Positions 1 through 11,385 of a stretch of 64,000 nucleotides of DNA are shown here, piece by piece. A model generated the notes under the pieces. It worked only from the letters and a program-made list of their open reading frames with translations, did no database searches and was not told the DNA's origin. Within the stretch, counting starts at the first letter, position 1; every line of letters starts with the position of its first letter. The DNA comes from Mesostigma viride. Taxonomy: Eukaryota; Streptophyta; Mesostigmatophyceae; Mesostigmatales; Mesostigmataceae. The DNA lies in contig RPFO01000041.1 of NCBI GenBank assembly GCA_009746045.1, positions 5,604,461-5,668,460 of the forward strand. The letters run 5' to 3'. The position numbers and the translations under genes are program-made.

Positions 1-2394
1 GGTCTGCTTAGAAGGAAGTAGGGGTGAGATGGTTGCCAGGTATTCACTAGGTGAGGGTATGGTCTGCTTAGAAGGAAATAGGGGTGAGATGGTTGCCAGG
101 TATTCACTAGGTGAGGGTATGGTCTGCTTAGAAGGAAATAGGGGTGAGATGGTTGCCAGGTATTCACTAGGTGAGGGTATGGTCTGCTTAGAAGGAAGTA
201 GGGGTGAGATGGTTGCCAGGTATTCACTAGGTGAGGGTATGGTCTGCTTAGAAGGAAGTAGGGGTGAGATGGTTGCCAGGTATTCACTAGGTGAGGGTAT
301 GGTCTGCTTAGAAGGAAATAGGGGTGAGATGGTTGCCAGGTATTCACTAGGTGAGGGTATGGTCTGCTTAGAAGGAAGTAGGGGTGAGATGGTTGCCAGG
401 TATTCACTAGGTGAGGGTATGGTCTGCTTAGAAGGAAATAGGGGTGAGATGGTTGCCAGGTATTCACTAGGTGAGGGTATGGTCTGCTTAGAAGGAAATA
501 GGGGTGAGATGGTTGCCAGGTATTCACTAGGTGAGGGTATGGTCTGCTTAGAAGGAAATAGGGGTGAGATGGTTGCCAGGTATTCACTAGGTGAGGGTAT
601 GGTCTGCTTAGAAGGAAGTAGGGGTGAGATGGTTGCCAGGTATTCACTAGGTGAGGGTATGGTCTGCTTAGAAGGAAATAGGGGTGAGATGGTTGCCAGG
701 TATTCACTAGGTGAGGGTATGGTCTGCTTAGAAGGAAATAGGGGTGAGATGGTTGCCAGGTATTCACTAGGTGAGGGTATGGTCTGCTTAGAAGGAAATA
801 GGGGTGAGATGGTTGCCAGGTATTCACTAGGTGAGGGTATGGTCTGCTTAGAAGGAAATAGGGGTGAGATGGTTGCCAGGTATTCACTAGGTGAGGGTAT
901 GGTCTGCTTAGAAGGAAGTAGGGGTGAGATGGTTGCCAGGTATTCACTAGGTGAGGGTATGGTCTGCTTAGAAGGAAATAGGGGTGAGATGGTTGCCAGG
1001 TATTCACTAGGTGAGGGTATGGTCTGCTTAGAAGGAAATAGGGGTGAGATGGTTGCCAGGTATTCACTAGGTGAGGGTATGGTCTGCTTAGAAGGAAGTA
1101 GGGGTGAGATGGTTGCCAGGTATTCACTAGGTGAGGGTATGGTCTGCTTAGAAGGAAGTAGGGGTGAGATGGTTGCCAGGTATTCACTAGGTGAGGGTAT
1201 GGTCTGCTTAGAAGGAAATAGGGGTGAGATGGTTGCCAGGTATTCACTAGGTGAGGGTATGGTCTGCTTAGAAGGAAATAGGGGTGAGATGGTTGCCAGG
1301 TATTCACTAGGTGAGGGTATGGTCTGCTTAGAAGGAAGTAGGGGTGAGATGGTTGCCAGGTATTCACTAGGTGAGGGTATGGTCTGCTTAGAAGGAAATA
1401 GGGGTGAGATGGTTGCCAGGTATTCACTAGGTGAGGGTATGGTCTGCTTAGAAGGAAGTAGGGGTGAGATGGTTGCCAGGTATTCACTAGGTGAGGGTAT
1501 GGTCTGCTTAGAAGGAAATAGGGGTGAGATGGTTGCCAGGTATTCACTAGGTGAGGGTATGGTCTGCTTAGAAGGAAATAGGGGTGAGATGGTTGCCAGG
1601 TATTCACTAGGTGAGGGTATGGTCTGCTTAGAAGGAAATAGGGGTGAGATGGTTGCCAGGTATTCACTAGGTGAGGGTATGGTCTGCTTAGAAGGAAGTA
1701 GGGGTGAGATGGTTGCCAGGTATTCACTAGGTGAGGGTATGGTCTGCTTAGAAGGAAGTAGGGGTGAGATGGTTGCCAGGTATTCACTAGGTGAGGGTAT
1801 GGTCTGCTTAGAAGGAAATAGGGGTGAGATGGTTGCCAGGTATTCACTAGGTGAGGGTATGGTCTGCTTAGAAGGAAATAGGGGTGAGATGGTTGCCAGG
1901 TATTCACTAGGTGAGGGTATGGTCTGCTTAGAAGGAAATAGGGGTGAGATGGTTGCCAGGTATTCACTAGGTGAGGGTATGGTCTGCTTAGAAGGAAATA
2001 GGGGTGAGATGGTTGCCAGGTATTCACTAGGTGAGGGTATGGTCTGCTTAGAAGGAAGTAGGGGTGAGATGGTTGCCAGGTATTCACTAGGTGAGGGTAT
2101 GGTCTGCTTAGAAGGAAATAGGGGTGAGATGGTTGCCAGGTATTCACTAGGTGAGGGTATGGTCTGCTTAGAAGGAAGTAGGGGTGAGATGGTTGCCAGG
2201 TATTCACTAGGTGAGGGTATGGTCTGCTTAGAAGGAAGTAGGGGTGAGATGGTTGCCAGGTATTCACTAGGTGAGGGTATGGTCTGCTTAGAAGGAAGTA
2301 GGGGTGAGATGGTTGCCAGGTATTCACTAGGTGAGGGTATGGTCTGCTTAGAAGGAAATAGGGGTGAGATGGTTGCCAGGTATTCACTAGGTGG
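1..2394. repeat. 60-bp minisatellite, about 40 copies
   Basis: A 60-bp unit is repeated head to tail 40 times with almost no divergence. The only variable site is unit position 18, which is A in 24 copies and G in 16. The array starts at or before the window edge and ends where the last unit breaks off at about 2394. Because 60 is a multiple of three, one plus-strand frame stays open for the whole array as a 20-residue repeat with Asn or Ser at the variable site. The position, upstream of kinesin exons, suggests it lies in or beside a kinesin intron. I see no sign that it is translated. Confidence 0.97.
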
Positions 2395-2958
2395 GATCGT
2401 AGGTATCAAGAACATAAATCAGACAGATTCAGACAGAGCCATGTGCACGTCTCATCATCATCAAGCACATAGCCATGTTCTTGTCTCACGCCCACTTGGC
2501 ACCAGGCATGGCGTAACTGGCATGGGCGGCTGCCACCTGTCGCACATGTGGCCAGGTGGTCACAGGAGCTTTGTAACGCCATCAATCAATGGTCCTGTCA
2601 ATGGTGGGACATCATGTCCGCATGAATAGTGAGCATATGCCTGCCACACAGCCTGCAACATGCTTTCGTGAGTACCCCGGGGGTGGGGTGGGTGGGAGGG
2701 CGTGGGGGGAGGAAGGACTTTAAATCATGGGTGCAGGTGCGGGTGCAGGTGAAGCTGGGGGTAAGGAAGGAATCTGAGTCCCGAGTGTCATGTTGGAATA
2801 GATTAATAAAATCCTTAGTCGACCAATATAGGCTAGACAGATCTTGGGAAGGCCCAAATGGGAATGAGCGTTGCTTTTTCCTTTTTCAAAAGGAGGCCAG
2901 GGACTCCCTTTCCCTTACAATAATTGATATGGCATGGGCATGGCATTAATATGGCAGT
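2395..2958. other. Gene-free spacer between minisatellite and hAT element
   Basis: I see no convincing coding sequence, RNA gene or repeat here. The last eight bases (ATGGCAGT, 2951-2958) are the left target-site duplication of the following hAT element. Confidence 0.6.
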
Positions 2959-4468
2959 CAGTGTACAGGCATACGCAATACGCGATCGTACGGGGCCCAT
3001 GGGTATGGTGTATAATACGCCATACGGGGTATAATACGCAAATCATACGGGGACTCTTGAAAATGCTGTTTTTTGAATGGTTCAGGGGGTTCCTCAACAT
3101 TCTGACCAATCAGGCATGTTTTCTTTGTGTTCTTGCAATGCACCACATGCCTATATGTGACACATCATCTCATGACATTGGCATTACCGTTGCTGCTTAC
3201 AAGTACAAGCATTGTCCTGTTTACTTATGAAGTCTCTTAAAAGCACACCATAACAAAGTTGTATGCACAATCAGTCCACACCTGAAAAGGATAACAACAC
3301 AAGTAGATATGCATGCGCAATGACACTTGCAGAGGTATAGAGATTGCTGCCACCATTACTGTATGTTGAACTTAAAACTACGTCATCTCTGGCAGCATAG
3401 AATTGCTATATACTAGGACTGAAATACTGCACACGGTCAGTTGGCCAACTTGCCAAAAGTAATAAGACATTGTGCCAGAAACAGACATCTTGCCTACTCG
3501 TGGTAGGCCACCATGTAATATTGATCTACATGAAGCAAGAATCCATACGGGCTGCCAACAATGTGGCTAGCGTGCAGGATACCATGCATGCCAGCAACCT
3601 GACCCAGCTTCCCTAAACCATTGACACATATGGTACGGTGGCTGGCTAGCAGCAGCCTGCATGGCTAAATAAGGCATTTCTGTGCATTGCGAGTCACACC
3701 AAATACCCCGCAGCCGGCGACGTAATGCCTCCGGCGGCCTCTTGCACTCGCTCACTCTTGCCTCCTTCGCATACGTGGCGCCCATGATATGGCGGGTGCT
3801 AGCCTTGCTCGGTTGGTAGAACCCGAGAATTTTGCATCCAAAAGTGTGCACGTCACTGAGCTTGTAGTTACCTGTCGGCTGCCCTTTCTTGTTGAGAGTC
3901 TGTTCTTTCACGATGTGTGTCCATACAGTCTCGAATACGGCCTGCATCTCGTCGGCCCCATCATCATCGTGTTCCACAGACCCACACCATCACCGTTGCT
4001 AGCCATGGTGCCTGGATGTCAGTTGTGCTACGGTTAAATGTGAGGTGCCAGAAGAGCGCCCTTGTTGGCAGACAACATAACTTCGTCACCTAATTTCCTC
4101 GTCCTTCGTCTCCTAGACCCTAGTCCGACACGCAGCAATCTGCAGCAATGCACGTACAGTCGTACACGGCCAGCTTGGCACCTGCATGTCGTTTATTTGT
4201 CGCGGTTGTTGTTGTTGTTGTTGCCCACGCCGCACATGGGCATTTGTCGCGGAGTTACAGGTCTCCTAGATACAGTCTAGTTCCGGCTCCACGTGCCGTC
4301 CAAAATGATGCCAGAAGCTACTTCGAATGCGGTTCATACGCAAAAAAAATACGCAATACGCAAAAAATACGCTGTGCGTATATTTTTGCCCATTTTAATA
4401 CGCAAATCTTGCGTATGGCGTATAATACGCATCGTACGGCGTATTATACGCCGTATGCCTGTACACTG
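2959..4468. mobile_element. hAT-type DNA transposon, non-autonomous, 1510 bp
   Basis: The element starts with CAGTGTACAGGCATACG and ends with the inverse (CGTATGCCTGTACACTG), and it is flanked on both sides by the same 8-bp sequence ATGGCAGT (2951-2958 and 4469-4476). CAGTG-type ends with 8-bp duplications are the signature of the hAT superfamily. Just inside each end lie clusters of short TACGC/ATAATACGC repeats, typical subterminal sites for transposase binding. The interior holds only a short reading frame resembling a BED finger, so it probably depends on a transposase made elsewhere. The perfect target duplication argues for a fairly recent insertion into a kinesin intron. Confidence 0.92.
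3567..3977 (-). pseudogene. BED-finger-like fragment of a hAT transposase
   Basis: This is a 136-codon open frame inside the hAT element. It has a Trp near residue 19, a stretch around residues 44-60 with a Cys and a Lys-Ala-Ser-Thr-Arg-His segment, then Val-Ser-Glu-Cys-Lys-Arg-Pro-Pro. That layout resembles the DNA-binding BED finger found at the N-terminus of many hAT transposases (aromatic, Cys, 'ST-R-H', then a Cys). The second Cys of a canonical C-x2-C is missing, and no catalytic RNase-H-like domain follows. It is most likely a remnant of the parent transposase. A chance open frame is possible. Confidence 0.4.
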
Positions 4469-4753
4469 ATGGCAGTGGCAGCTGTACAACACCTCCCCTC
4501 CGCCACTGTGCTGGAGTTTCAGATGTTACAAAATGCATGACCTTTTGGACAGGTCATCTGCCATGCAGCCACACGCATGCTAGTACCGTGTCGTAGTCAA
4601 GAAACAAATAGTAATCCAAATGCTGCTGACTGGCACACGGGTAGTATGATAGTGAACGCCCTCATGTGACCCCTCGCCTTCAACTTCCAACCCTACCTGC
4701 TTTTAGTTAACCCTTGCCTGCCATCCTGCCCGCTCCCGGCTCCTGGCCACCAG

Positions 4754-7235
4754 CGTTCTGGAGATCTACAATGAAAACATCCGCGACCTGCTGGACAAAT
4801 GCAACAGCAACGCCAAGCTGGAGGTGCGGCAAACCCCGACTGGGTTCTGGGTGCCGGAGCTTATCCAGAAGCCGGTGGCCAGCATAAAGGACGTGGGGAA
4901 GCTGATGGCGATCGGCAAGGCCAACCGGACCACGTTCACGACCAACATGAACGAGCACTCTAGCCGGTCGCACAGGTGGGACTTGATGGCGATTCGTGAT
5001 GCATCGGCCTATAGCCCCAGGCGAGCATTCTAGCCGGTCGCACTGGTAGGACTTGATGGCGATTCGTGATGCATCGGCCTATAGCCCCACGCAAGCATTC
5101 TAGCCGGTCGCACAGGTGGGATTAACGAGATGCTTAACATCATGAGTCGATCGATGCAGTTTCTAGCATGTTGCTGGCTGCTGCCCATAGCCCTTACGGG
5201 CAGTCCAGCTAGTGGCACAGGCGAAAACTTGGCATAGGTACATGGTATAGTAGATGTCGCACAGGGGAAACGTCGATAGTTGGTGAGACAATGTGGGCTG
5301 CTTGTTCGTGTCTGGCCGCTACCCGTAGCATGTACGACCGCGCGAGCTGGTCACACAAGTAGTTTGGTTTATCAGCTATAATATAGGCGAGCATGCATTA
5401 CGATTCGTAAGGCATCTGCCCATAGGCCTTGCAAGCACTGCAGCTGGTCGAGTAGTTCAAGGAATATAATCTGACATGTGCCTCGATCTACCCCATGTGC
5501 CCCTCACCCCTGCTCCCTTGCACCCACCAGCCTGCTGTCCATCCACGTCAACTCCAAGAACAAGGTGTCGGGCATCACGTCGCTTGGCCGGCTGCACCTG
5601 GTCGACCTGGCAGGGAGCGAGCGAGTCTCTCGTTCTGAGGCCACCGGTGACCGGCTCAAGGTGAGGGGACAAAGACATGTCATGGATATTAATTGTAACG
5701 GGTATGGATACTACTATCACATGTGACGGGTATGGAGACTACTATCATATGTAACGGCTATGGAGACTTCTATGATATGACATGTGTGCGGAGACAAGAG
5801 ATGGGAGAGGAGAGTGGGGAGAGGGGATTATTCTGTTCTTTCCTGCCTTCTCCCTCTCCTTCAAAGGCAAGCTTTCACGTGACCGGGAGGTAGTCAAGCA
5901 ACTAGCTTCTCCATGGGCCCCCACCATTTATGCATAGCCCTTCTATTTCCCCACCCCCACTTTCTTCCCCACCGCAGTTTTTTCCACCTCCACTAGGAGG
6001 CGCAAGCGATCAACAAGTCGTGAATGCCATTGTAGCCCTGCGTGCGGCAACTGACTTACAACACCCCCCCCCCCCTTACTAACTTCTGCATAGCCGTTTC
6101 CGCCCCATACCCACCGCCACCACTTCCTTCCCCACAACACTCTTCCCCACCACTTCCCCCTCCTCTCCACCCCCCACCCCACCGCCACCACTTCCTTACC
6201 CCCCCCTTGCCCCTCCCTCCACCCCCCCTCTCCCCCCTCTCCATCACTCACTGTCCCCACCACCACCAGGAGGCGCAAGCCATCAACAAGTCTCTGTCGG
6301 CGCTGGGTGACGTGATAGCGGCGCTGGCGAACAAGGCGGCGCACGTGCCCTACCGCAACAGCAAGCTGACGCATCTGCTGCAGGACAGCCTGAGCGGCGA
6401 CAGCAAGACGCTCATGTTTGTGCAGGTGTCGCCCGCTGTGGACAACGCGCAGGTGAGGGGCTGATGGTGCCGATTGGCATTCGGCACTAGGGAGTGGGGC
6501 GGCAATAGGACAACGTGCAGGTGGGGGGCCTGGGCCACTCTAGTGGCTGTGGATTCTCTACATATCATGGCCGTGGACTACATAGAAGGGCCGTGGATTA
6601 TCTACATAGAAAGGCTGTGGATTATCTACATAGTGAGCGATGTTTGTATAGGAAAGACCTGCCATGGAGAACGCAGGGGTGAAGAAGGTGGTTTATAGTA
6701 GCTACCATGTCATGCGTATGTCATGGTACTAGCCGGAGTGGCGGCAGCAAGACGACCATGTGTCATTCATTGGTCTGTTCATCCGTTCATGTATTTGCTC
6801 ATCCGTTCCATCATTCCATCACTCATTCGTTCATTCGTTCATTCATTCATTCGTCCGTTCATGGATTACCCACTCATTCATTCGCTCATTCGTTTATTCA
6901 TGCAAACACACAACCCCATCACTTATCGACGACGTTGCCGCCACAAATCACTGTCTGCCCCACCCCCGACCCCCACCCCACCCCCGCAGGAATCGCTCTG
7001 CTCGCTAAACTTTGCCACCCGTGTGCGCAACGTCGAGCTGGGCCAGGCCAAGAAGCACACCGAGGGAGGCGCCGAGGAGGTGGCCAAGTACAAGAAGATG
7101 GTGGCCGCGCTGCAGGCGCGGCTGGAAGCATTAGAGGGGGGTTCAGCCCATGGGGGAGGGGGCTCTGGGAGCGGGCCGTCAACACCGTCACGCAATATCA
7201 AGAGCGCGGGCAGCTTCCGGTCTACCAAGGGATGA
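4754..7235 (+). CDS. Kinesin-14 (C-terminal motor) gene, last four exons
   Basis: Four exons join in frame: 4754-4975, 5531-5660, 6270-6452 and 6990-7235, all with GT-AG introns. They encode the second half of a kinesin motor domain: the neck-proximal [12 protein letters not shown] segment, switch I (NEHSSRSH), switch II ([10 protein letters not shown]), the [16 protein letters not shown] helix, and [19 protein letters not shown]. It ends with [17 protein letters not shown], the motor end typical of minus-end-directed kinesin-14. A short Gly/Ser-rich tail follows, ending in a TGA at 7233-7235. The P-loop and the rest of the N-terminal half are not in the window and must lie upstream of position 1. 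The motor would hydrolyse ATP to move along microtubules, in spindle or flagellar transport. Confidence 0.93.
4953..5122 (+). repeat. Three tandem copies of the kinesin exon end and splice donor
   Basis: A 70-bp unit starting with the last 23 coding bases of the first visible kinesin exon and running through its GT donor into the intron is present three times (starts near 4953, 5023 and 5093). The second copy has GCACTGGTAGG where the true donor has GCACAGGTGGG. The third copy restores CACAGGTGGG, so a second good-looking donor lies 140 bp downstream of the first. Confidence 0.9.
5997..6019 (+). repeat. Copy of the start of kinesin exon 6270-6452 inside the preceding intron
   Basis: The first 23 bases of the exon that begins at 6270 (GAG GCG CAA GCC ATC...) recur here with one mismatch, again preceded by AG. 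The following bases are not exon-like. It could act as a decoy acceptor. The intron between is pyrimidine-rich (long C/T tracts at 6060-6260). Confidence 0.7.
6780..6900 (+). repeat. ATTC/GTTC tetranucleotide-rich intron stretch
   Basis: The intron before the last kinesin exon contains an impure tetranucleotide repeat of the form CATTCATTCGTTC. It is simple-sequence DNA and has no coding support. Confidence 0.7.
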
Positions 7236-7925
7236 TGATTGTTACCCTCTTGTTAGCTTTGATTGCAAGCCGGCTATGAACATCAAGAGCGCGGGCAGCT
7301 TCCAGTCTACCAAGGGGTAATGATTAACTACCCTTTCCATGGCTTTGATAGCAAGCCGGCTATTGACATCAAGAGCGCGGGCAGCTTCCAGTCTACCAAG
7401 GGGTAATGATTAACTAGCCTTTCCATGGCTTTGATAGCAAGCCGGCTATTAACATCAAGAGTGCCAGTCGCTCCCGGTCGACCAAGGGGTAATGATTAAC
7501 TACCTTTTCCCATGGCTTTGATAGCAAGCCGGCTATTAACATCAAGAGTGCCAGTCGCTCCCGGTTAACCAAGGGGAAATGATTAACTACCCTTTCCATG
7601 GCGTTGATAGCAAGCCGGCTATGAACATCAAGAGTGCCGGTCGCTCCCGGTCGACCAAGGGGAAATGATTAACTACCCTTTCCATGGCGTTGATAGCAAG
7701 CTGGCTATTAACATCACGAGTGCCAGTCGCTCCCGGTCGACCAAGGGGTAATGATTAACTACCCTTTGCATGGCTTTGATAACAAGCCGGCTATTAACAT
7801 CAAGAGTGCCAGTCGCTCCCGGTCGACCAAGGGAAATGATTAACTACCCTTCGCATGGCTTTGATAGCAAGCCGGCTATTAACATCAAGAGTGCCGGTTA
7901 CTCCCGGTCTACAAAGGGGTAGGCT
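7236..7925 (+). repeat. About eight tandem copies of the kinesin C-terminal codons, stop and 3' flank
   Basis: After the kinesin stop codon, a unit of about 86-88 bp recurs about eight times (AACATCAAGAG motifs near 7278, 7366, 7451, 7540, 7625, 7709, 7797 and 7884). Each unit repeats the last 13 or so codons of the kinesin (Asn-Ile-Lys-Ser-...-Thr-Lys-Gly), usually followed by TAATGA or AATGA, then a 3' flank containing ATTAACTACCCTTTCCATGG. The first two copies keep the GCGGGCAGCTTCC version of the real exon, and later ones carry a diverged GTGCCAGTCGCTCC version. Confidence 0.9.
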
Positions 7926-8618
7926 TAGTGCTTATCGGCGAAGAGGTCATTTCAGAAGGGCGATGCACCTTCACGGCACTGGTGCATGAACCCTTTGTAT
8001 TAATTTAGCAGCAAGCCGGCTGGTATGGACGGCAAGCCAGCGCAGACTTGTCTTTTTGCAAAGCAATCCCAGGCCTTTGTTGGGGTCACCCTCACAAACC
8101 GTTGGCCTGCAGACCTGGTGACAACCTGGAGAATGGTGGGGTTTGGGCCTCATGTGGGCAGTGCCTTGTTGAAGAGGTGAGCGCCATTCCAGGAGTTTTG
8201 TTTTTGACTGCGCAAGGGAGCCCCAGCTGATGCTCCACCCATCCACCGTTACTGAAAGAAAGAGCGCCTGTGGCATCTGGCGATTTAGGGCGGCGTGTTT
8301 TGCCAGGCAAATGTGGGCTGCTTGATCCCAGGAATCGCACCTATTGCCACCTATTTGAGGGTACCAAAATCGGTCAGGTGCCTCCCGCTTCTGTTCTATC
8401 GACGATGTACTATTCCGGGTCATACATAGGGCCAAATCAGGCCATCCTTGGGCTGCCCTTGCCGTACTACTACCACCACGTGTATTTATCTTGAAAGTCC
8501 CCATAAGCCTTAGCCAGCTGTTTGAACCCCTGAACTGTTTATGCCATAGCAACAAAAAGTTGCTAGCGAGTGTTTGCTGCCAATTGGTAGCCCCACAATT
8601 TGCGACTGCTTTTCCATG
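7926..8618. other. Gene-free spacer downstream of kinesin
   Basis: I see no homologous coding sequence, although a minus-strand frame is open across it and through the pentamer array that follows. Nothing else stands out. Confidence 0.5.
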
Positions 8619-8852
8619 ATTGAATTGAATTGAATTGAATTGAATTGAATTGAATTGAATTGAATTGAATTGAATTGAATTGAATTGAATTGAATTGAAT
8701 TGAATTGAATTGAATTGAATTGAATTGAATTGAATTGAATTGAATTGAATTGAATTGAATTGAATTGAATTGAATTGAATTGAATTGAATTGAATTGAAT
8801 TGAATTGAATTGAATTGAATTGAATTGAATTGAATTGAATTGAATTGAATTG
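8619..8852. repeat. TTGAA pentanucleotide array, about 47 copies
   Basis: A pure (TTGAA)n microsatellite of about 234 bp. The minus strand (TTCAA repeats) has no stop codon in any frame, which explains the long open frames through it. These are low-complexity artefacts, not proteins. Confidence 0.97.
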
Positions 8853-9212
8853 TAACATAACTCCGTTGGGAGTAAATGTAGCACATATCCCTGAGAAGGG
8901 GCATATGGCACGCTTGGCTACTTCCTGCAAGGGTAGGGTGTAAACTACATGCACCTGCTCTGGGTGCACAAAGTGCACCTGCACACCACTATGTATTCCA
9001 GCACCTAGGGGCGCAGACATAGCGCGGAGGATCATCATGGCTAAACAATGAAGTGAGACAACTATGCCTGGACGCATGGGGATCCAACGCTGTGGAAGGA
9101 CTAGGAGCTAGTTGTCTGAGAGGAAAGATGCGAAGGCCGCAGGAGCCGCGTGGCTATCTCTAGGTAGACCTGCATGGAGGGAGACAGAGGGTAACAAGAA
9201 AGGTTGATAGGG

Positions 9213-9240
9213 AACACACACACACACACACACACACCAC
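9213..9240. repeat. CA dinucleotide repeat
   Basis: A short (CA)n tract of about 13 copies. No gene is apparent in the flanking 8853-9434 stretch. Confidence 0.9.
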
Positions 9241-9434
9241 CACGACCAACACAAACAACCGAAACTAAGAAGGAAAAGAGGGAACACATACACACATACA
9301 CGAAGGGGCTAAAAGAATAAATAAAGTTTTTTATGTTGCGATACCAGAACTCATTTATGAAAAGATTTTATTAGAAAAAGATCCAGTATACATTACAAAG
9401 CGAAAAAGAGAAAAGAGAAAGAAAAAAGAAAAGA

Positions 9435-11385
9435 ATCGGGGTTCTTTGAACGGAGTTTCTTCTATACGTGAATGCGGGAACAAGAGGCCGCTGGATGAGC
9501 GGCTTATAGGTCGCAGTGTTTACTCGTAGCTGTTTGGCTAGAGCTTTTGTGATTAGTAGATGCAATATAGTGCATGGTTGAAAAATGAATTAAATAAAAT
9601 GTGCGTTCCGCGCTTGGGTTGATTATACCCGGGCGGAACGGGGCGTGAGGTGCAGTGCCCCTGAAAAGAACAACCTACGCATTATTTAATACTAGCCGTG
9701 CAGATTCGGGATATTCTACCCCCGGTCTGTACGGTTAGCGTCTTACTAGCATCCACTAAACATAAGGGTTTAATGATGTCAGTTAGCTAGGGATAAGGGA
9801 GGTTTTGCGACTAAAAGCCGCTCTGGCTGGTTTTGTCGGCCTCTTTCTTTGCTCATCGGCAGCCGCAGCTATGGGTGCTGCGGAGCAAAATCCCAAAAGC
9901 ACTGGTTGCACTGGCCACTTGGCCAGTGGTGAGACTTCCAGTTGTTAACCGGCCAGGCGTAGTTCCTCGCCCGGTTAACTAAAAGAAAAGAAAAAGATTA
10001 CCTCCGGTCCGCACCTTTTCCCCAGCTTGGGGTCTTTGGTGGGCCGGATGCCGTGACAGGTGCTCAACTGTCGCTTGGTCGGCCCAGTGCGCGAGCTGGT
10101 GCTCCGTACCTGGGGATGCTTGCACCCCGGGTTGGAGCCGGATGGCTGGCACTGGCGACCCGTGTCTCGGTCCGCGGCCTGCGGCTTTTTCTTCGAAAAT
10201 TGCTGCTGGCCAGCAAACTTTGCAATTGCCTTCCGCCGAGGGGGGGGGGTTGGGGCTGGGGACGGCGATGGGAAAAGCGTCTAAGCTAGAAATTTTTTCC
10301 CCACGCATAGAAACCTCGGGGGGAATGCGGTCTTGGCTGAACGGACTCTCGTTCAGCCAGGTGCCTGGGGCTGTGGCCTCGGGCATCCGGGCTGGCGGGG
10401 CCTGGGCTAGGTCCACGTTTTTTCTCGAAGCACCCCGGGTCTATGGGGAGACGGCCATAGCGGTACCGACTCGGGGCCCCGAGAGGGGTCATGATAGGCT
10501 GGCCGTGCGCAATCGCAGTGCAAATGCGCTGGGCCTTTTTGGGCCTGGCCATGCATCCACAGCCGCCGGGCACACGCCTCCCGATGTGGGGGGGCTCCCG
10601 TTTTGCGGCAGGGCGGTCACTTGTGACAACGAGCAAGGTGGAGTGCGGCTTCAAGGGAAGGCCAGGGCGGGGGTGATTGGGCAACGTACTTCATGAAGGG
10701 CCTTGAACGGCGTGCCTCCGGGCATGTCAATTAGTGTCACATGTATGCTTCCACTTATTGTTTTAATGAAGATGCTGGTTTTTGTGGGAGCTACGTGGGA
10801 CATGAATCGGGGTTCTTTGAACGGAGTTTCTTCTATACGTGAATGCGGGAACAAGAGGCCGCTGGATGAGCGGCTTATAGGTCGCAGTGTTTACTCGTAG
10901 CTGTTTGGCTAGAGCTTTTGTGATTAGTAGATGCAATATAGTGCATGGTTGAAAAATGAATTAAATAAAATGTGCGTTCCGCGCTTGGGTTGATTATACC
11001 CGGGCGGAACGGGGCGTGAGGTGCAGTGCCCCTGAAAAGAACAACCTACGCATTATTTAATACTAGCCGTGCAGATTCGGGATATTCTACCCCCGGTCTG
11101 TACGGTTAGCGTCTTACTAGCATCCACTAAACATAAGGGTTTAATGATGTCAGTTAGCTAGGGATAAGGGAGGTTTTGCGACTAAAAGCCGCTCTGGCTG
11201 GTTTTGTCGGCCTCTTTCTTTGCTCCCCACCCACCCACCCTTGTCTTGGTTGCCTCTAGGGCAACGTACTTCATGAAGGGCCTTGAACGGCGTGCCTCCG
11301 GGCATGTCAATTAGTGTCACATGTATGCTTCCACTTATTGTTTTAATGAAGATGCTGGTTTTTGTGGGAGCTACGTGGGACATGA
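9435..11385. mobile_element. PAT/DIRS-type element with split direct repeats, non-autonomous
   Basis: The repeats are arranged A1 - interior - B1 A2 B2: A1 at 9435-9854 and A2 at 10806-11225 (about 420 bp each), B1 at 10679-10805 and B2 at 11259-11385 (127 bp each). B1 and A2 abut directly, so the B1/A2 junction joins the element's right end to its left end. This is the 'split direct repeat' layout of PAT-like DIRS elements, which replicate through a circular intermediate and integrate with a tyrosine recombinase. The 825-bp interior (9855-10678) has no recognisable reverse transcriptase or recombinase, so the element depends on proteins from a relative. The A and B copies are nearly identical, which suggests recent activity. 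Confidence 0.82.

Noticed and set aside
1-2394. CRISPR-like array
   Set aside because: Units are direct tandem copies with no unique spacers, in a eukaryotic context.
29-2629. 866-codon open frame through the minisatellite
   Set aside because: It exists only because the 60-bp unit is a multiple of three without a stop. There is no start context, domain or conserved flank.
6731-6763. Gly-Gly-Ser-Lys-Thr-Thr-Met resembling a kinesin P-loop
   Set aside because: It lies in the intron between the last two exons, after the rest of the motor, and does not match GQTGxGKT.
7971-9077. 368-codon minus-strand frame across the TTGAA array
   Set aside because: The pentamer has no stops on that strand. 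The flanking parts lack homology or coding character, though the first 75 codons look less random.
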